The position numbers were made by a program, and so were the translations under genes. Shown piece by piece: positions 7,297 through 7,352 of a DNA stretch of 7,352 nucleotides. Position 1 is the first letter of the stretch; the number at the start of each line of letters is the position of its first letter. Source of the stretch: Fidelibacterota bacterium (GTDB lineage: Bacteria; Fidelibacterota; UBA8477; JABMPR01); contig JAUVKO010000100.1 of assembly GCA_030596225.1 (NCBI GenBank), positions 1 to 7,352 on the forward strand. The letters run 5' to 3'. A model generated the notes under the pieces. That model was not told the origin of the DNA and did not search any database. It saw only the letters and a list, made by a program, of their open reading frames with translations.

Positions 7297-7328
7297 TTTG
7301 GCAACATATTTGCCTTAATGTTGCCGGA
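7297..7328. repeat. Second hairpin in the 3' tail
   Basis: GGCAACAT (7300-7307) pairs perfectly with ATGTTGCC (7318-7325) across a 10-nt loop. The stem extends outward by two G-T pairs and one A-T pair to 7297 and 7328. The following bases are only mildly T-rich (TTAAGTAGTATT). It may be a weak terminator, or the start of another repeat running past the window edge. Confidence 0.45.
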
Positions 7329-7352
7329 TTAAGTAGTATTCCATAAGAATTG

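Overview
The window reads as an ordinary chromosomal stretch of an anaerobic or fermentative bacterium, probably from the wider FCB group (Marinimicrobia, Cloacimonadota, Calditrichota and similar lineages). The evidence for FCB is a secreted peptidase with a C-terminal domain of the FlgD-like / type IX secretion (T9SS type A) kind. All three genes also have recognisable purine-rich Shine-Dalgarno sites, which argues mildly against Bacteroidota proper. Base composition is moderate, with no abrupt change between the three genes. The lineage is inference; there is no rRNA or marker gene here.

Layout: (1) 59-3622, a complete single-chain pyruvate:ferredoxin/flavodoxin oxidoreductase (nifJ/por type, 1187 aa). 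(2) 3648-4652, 25 bp further on and on the same strand, a 334-aa FMN-barrel protein of the dihydroorotate-dehydrogenase superfamily that lacks the usual orotate-site motif. The pair looks like an operon and ends at a textbook intrinsic terminator (4670-4700). (3) 4701-5256, a non-coding gap of about 550 bp with two hairpin-rich repeat blocks (4848-4931 and 4967-5142). The second block is built from several direct and inverted copies of one short unit. (4) 5257-7224, a secreted M1-family zinc metallopeptidase (655 aa) with a signal peptide and a C-terminal sorting domain. (5) 7225-7352, a non-coding tail with two hairpins lacking a U-tract.

How the genes relate: the first two belong together. 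PFOR oxidises pyruvate to acetyl-CoA and CO2 and passes electrons to ferredoxin or flavodoxin. The flavoprotein next door may use or accept reducing equivalents, but its substrate is unknown. The peptidase is a separate transcription unit, probably for extracellular peptide use. I found no mobile-element genes, CRISPR array, tRNA or rRNA. The least explained items are the diverged DHOD-like partner and the mosaic repeat element upstream of the peptidase.
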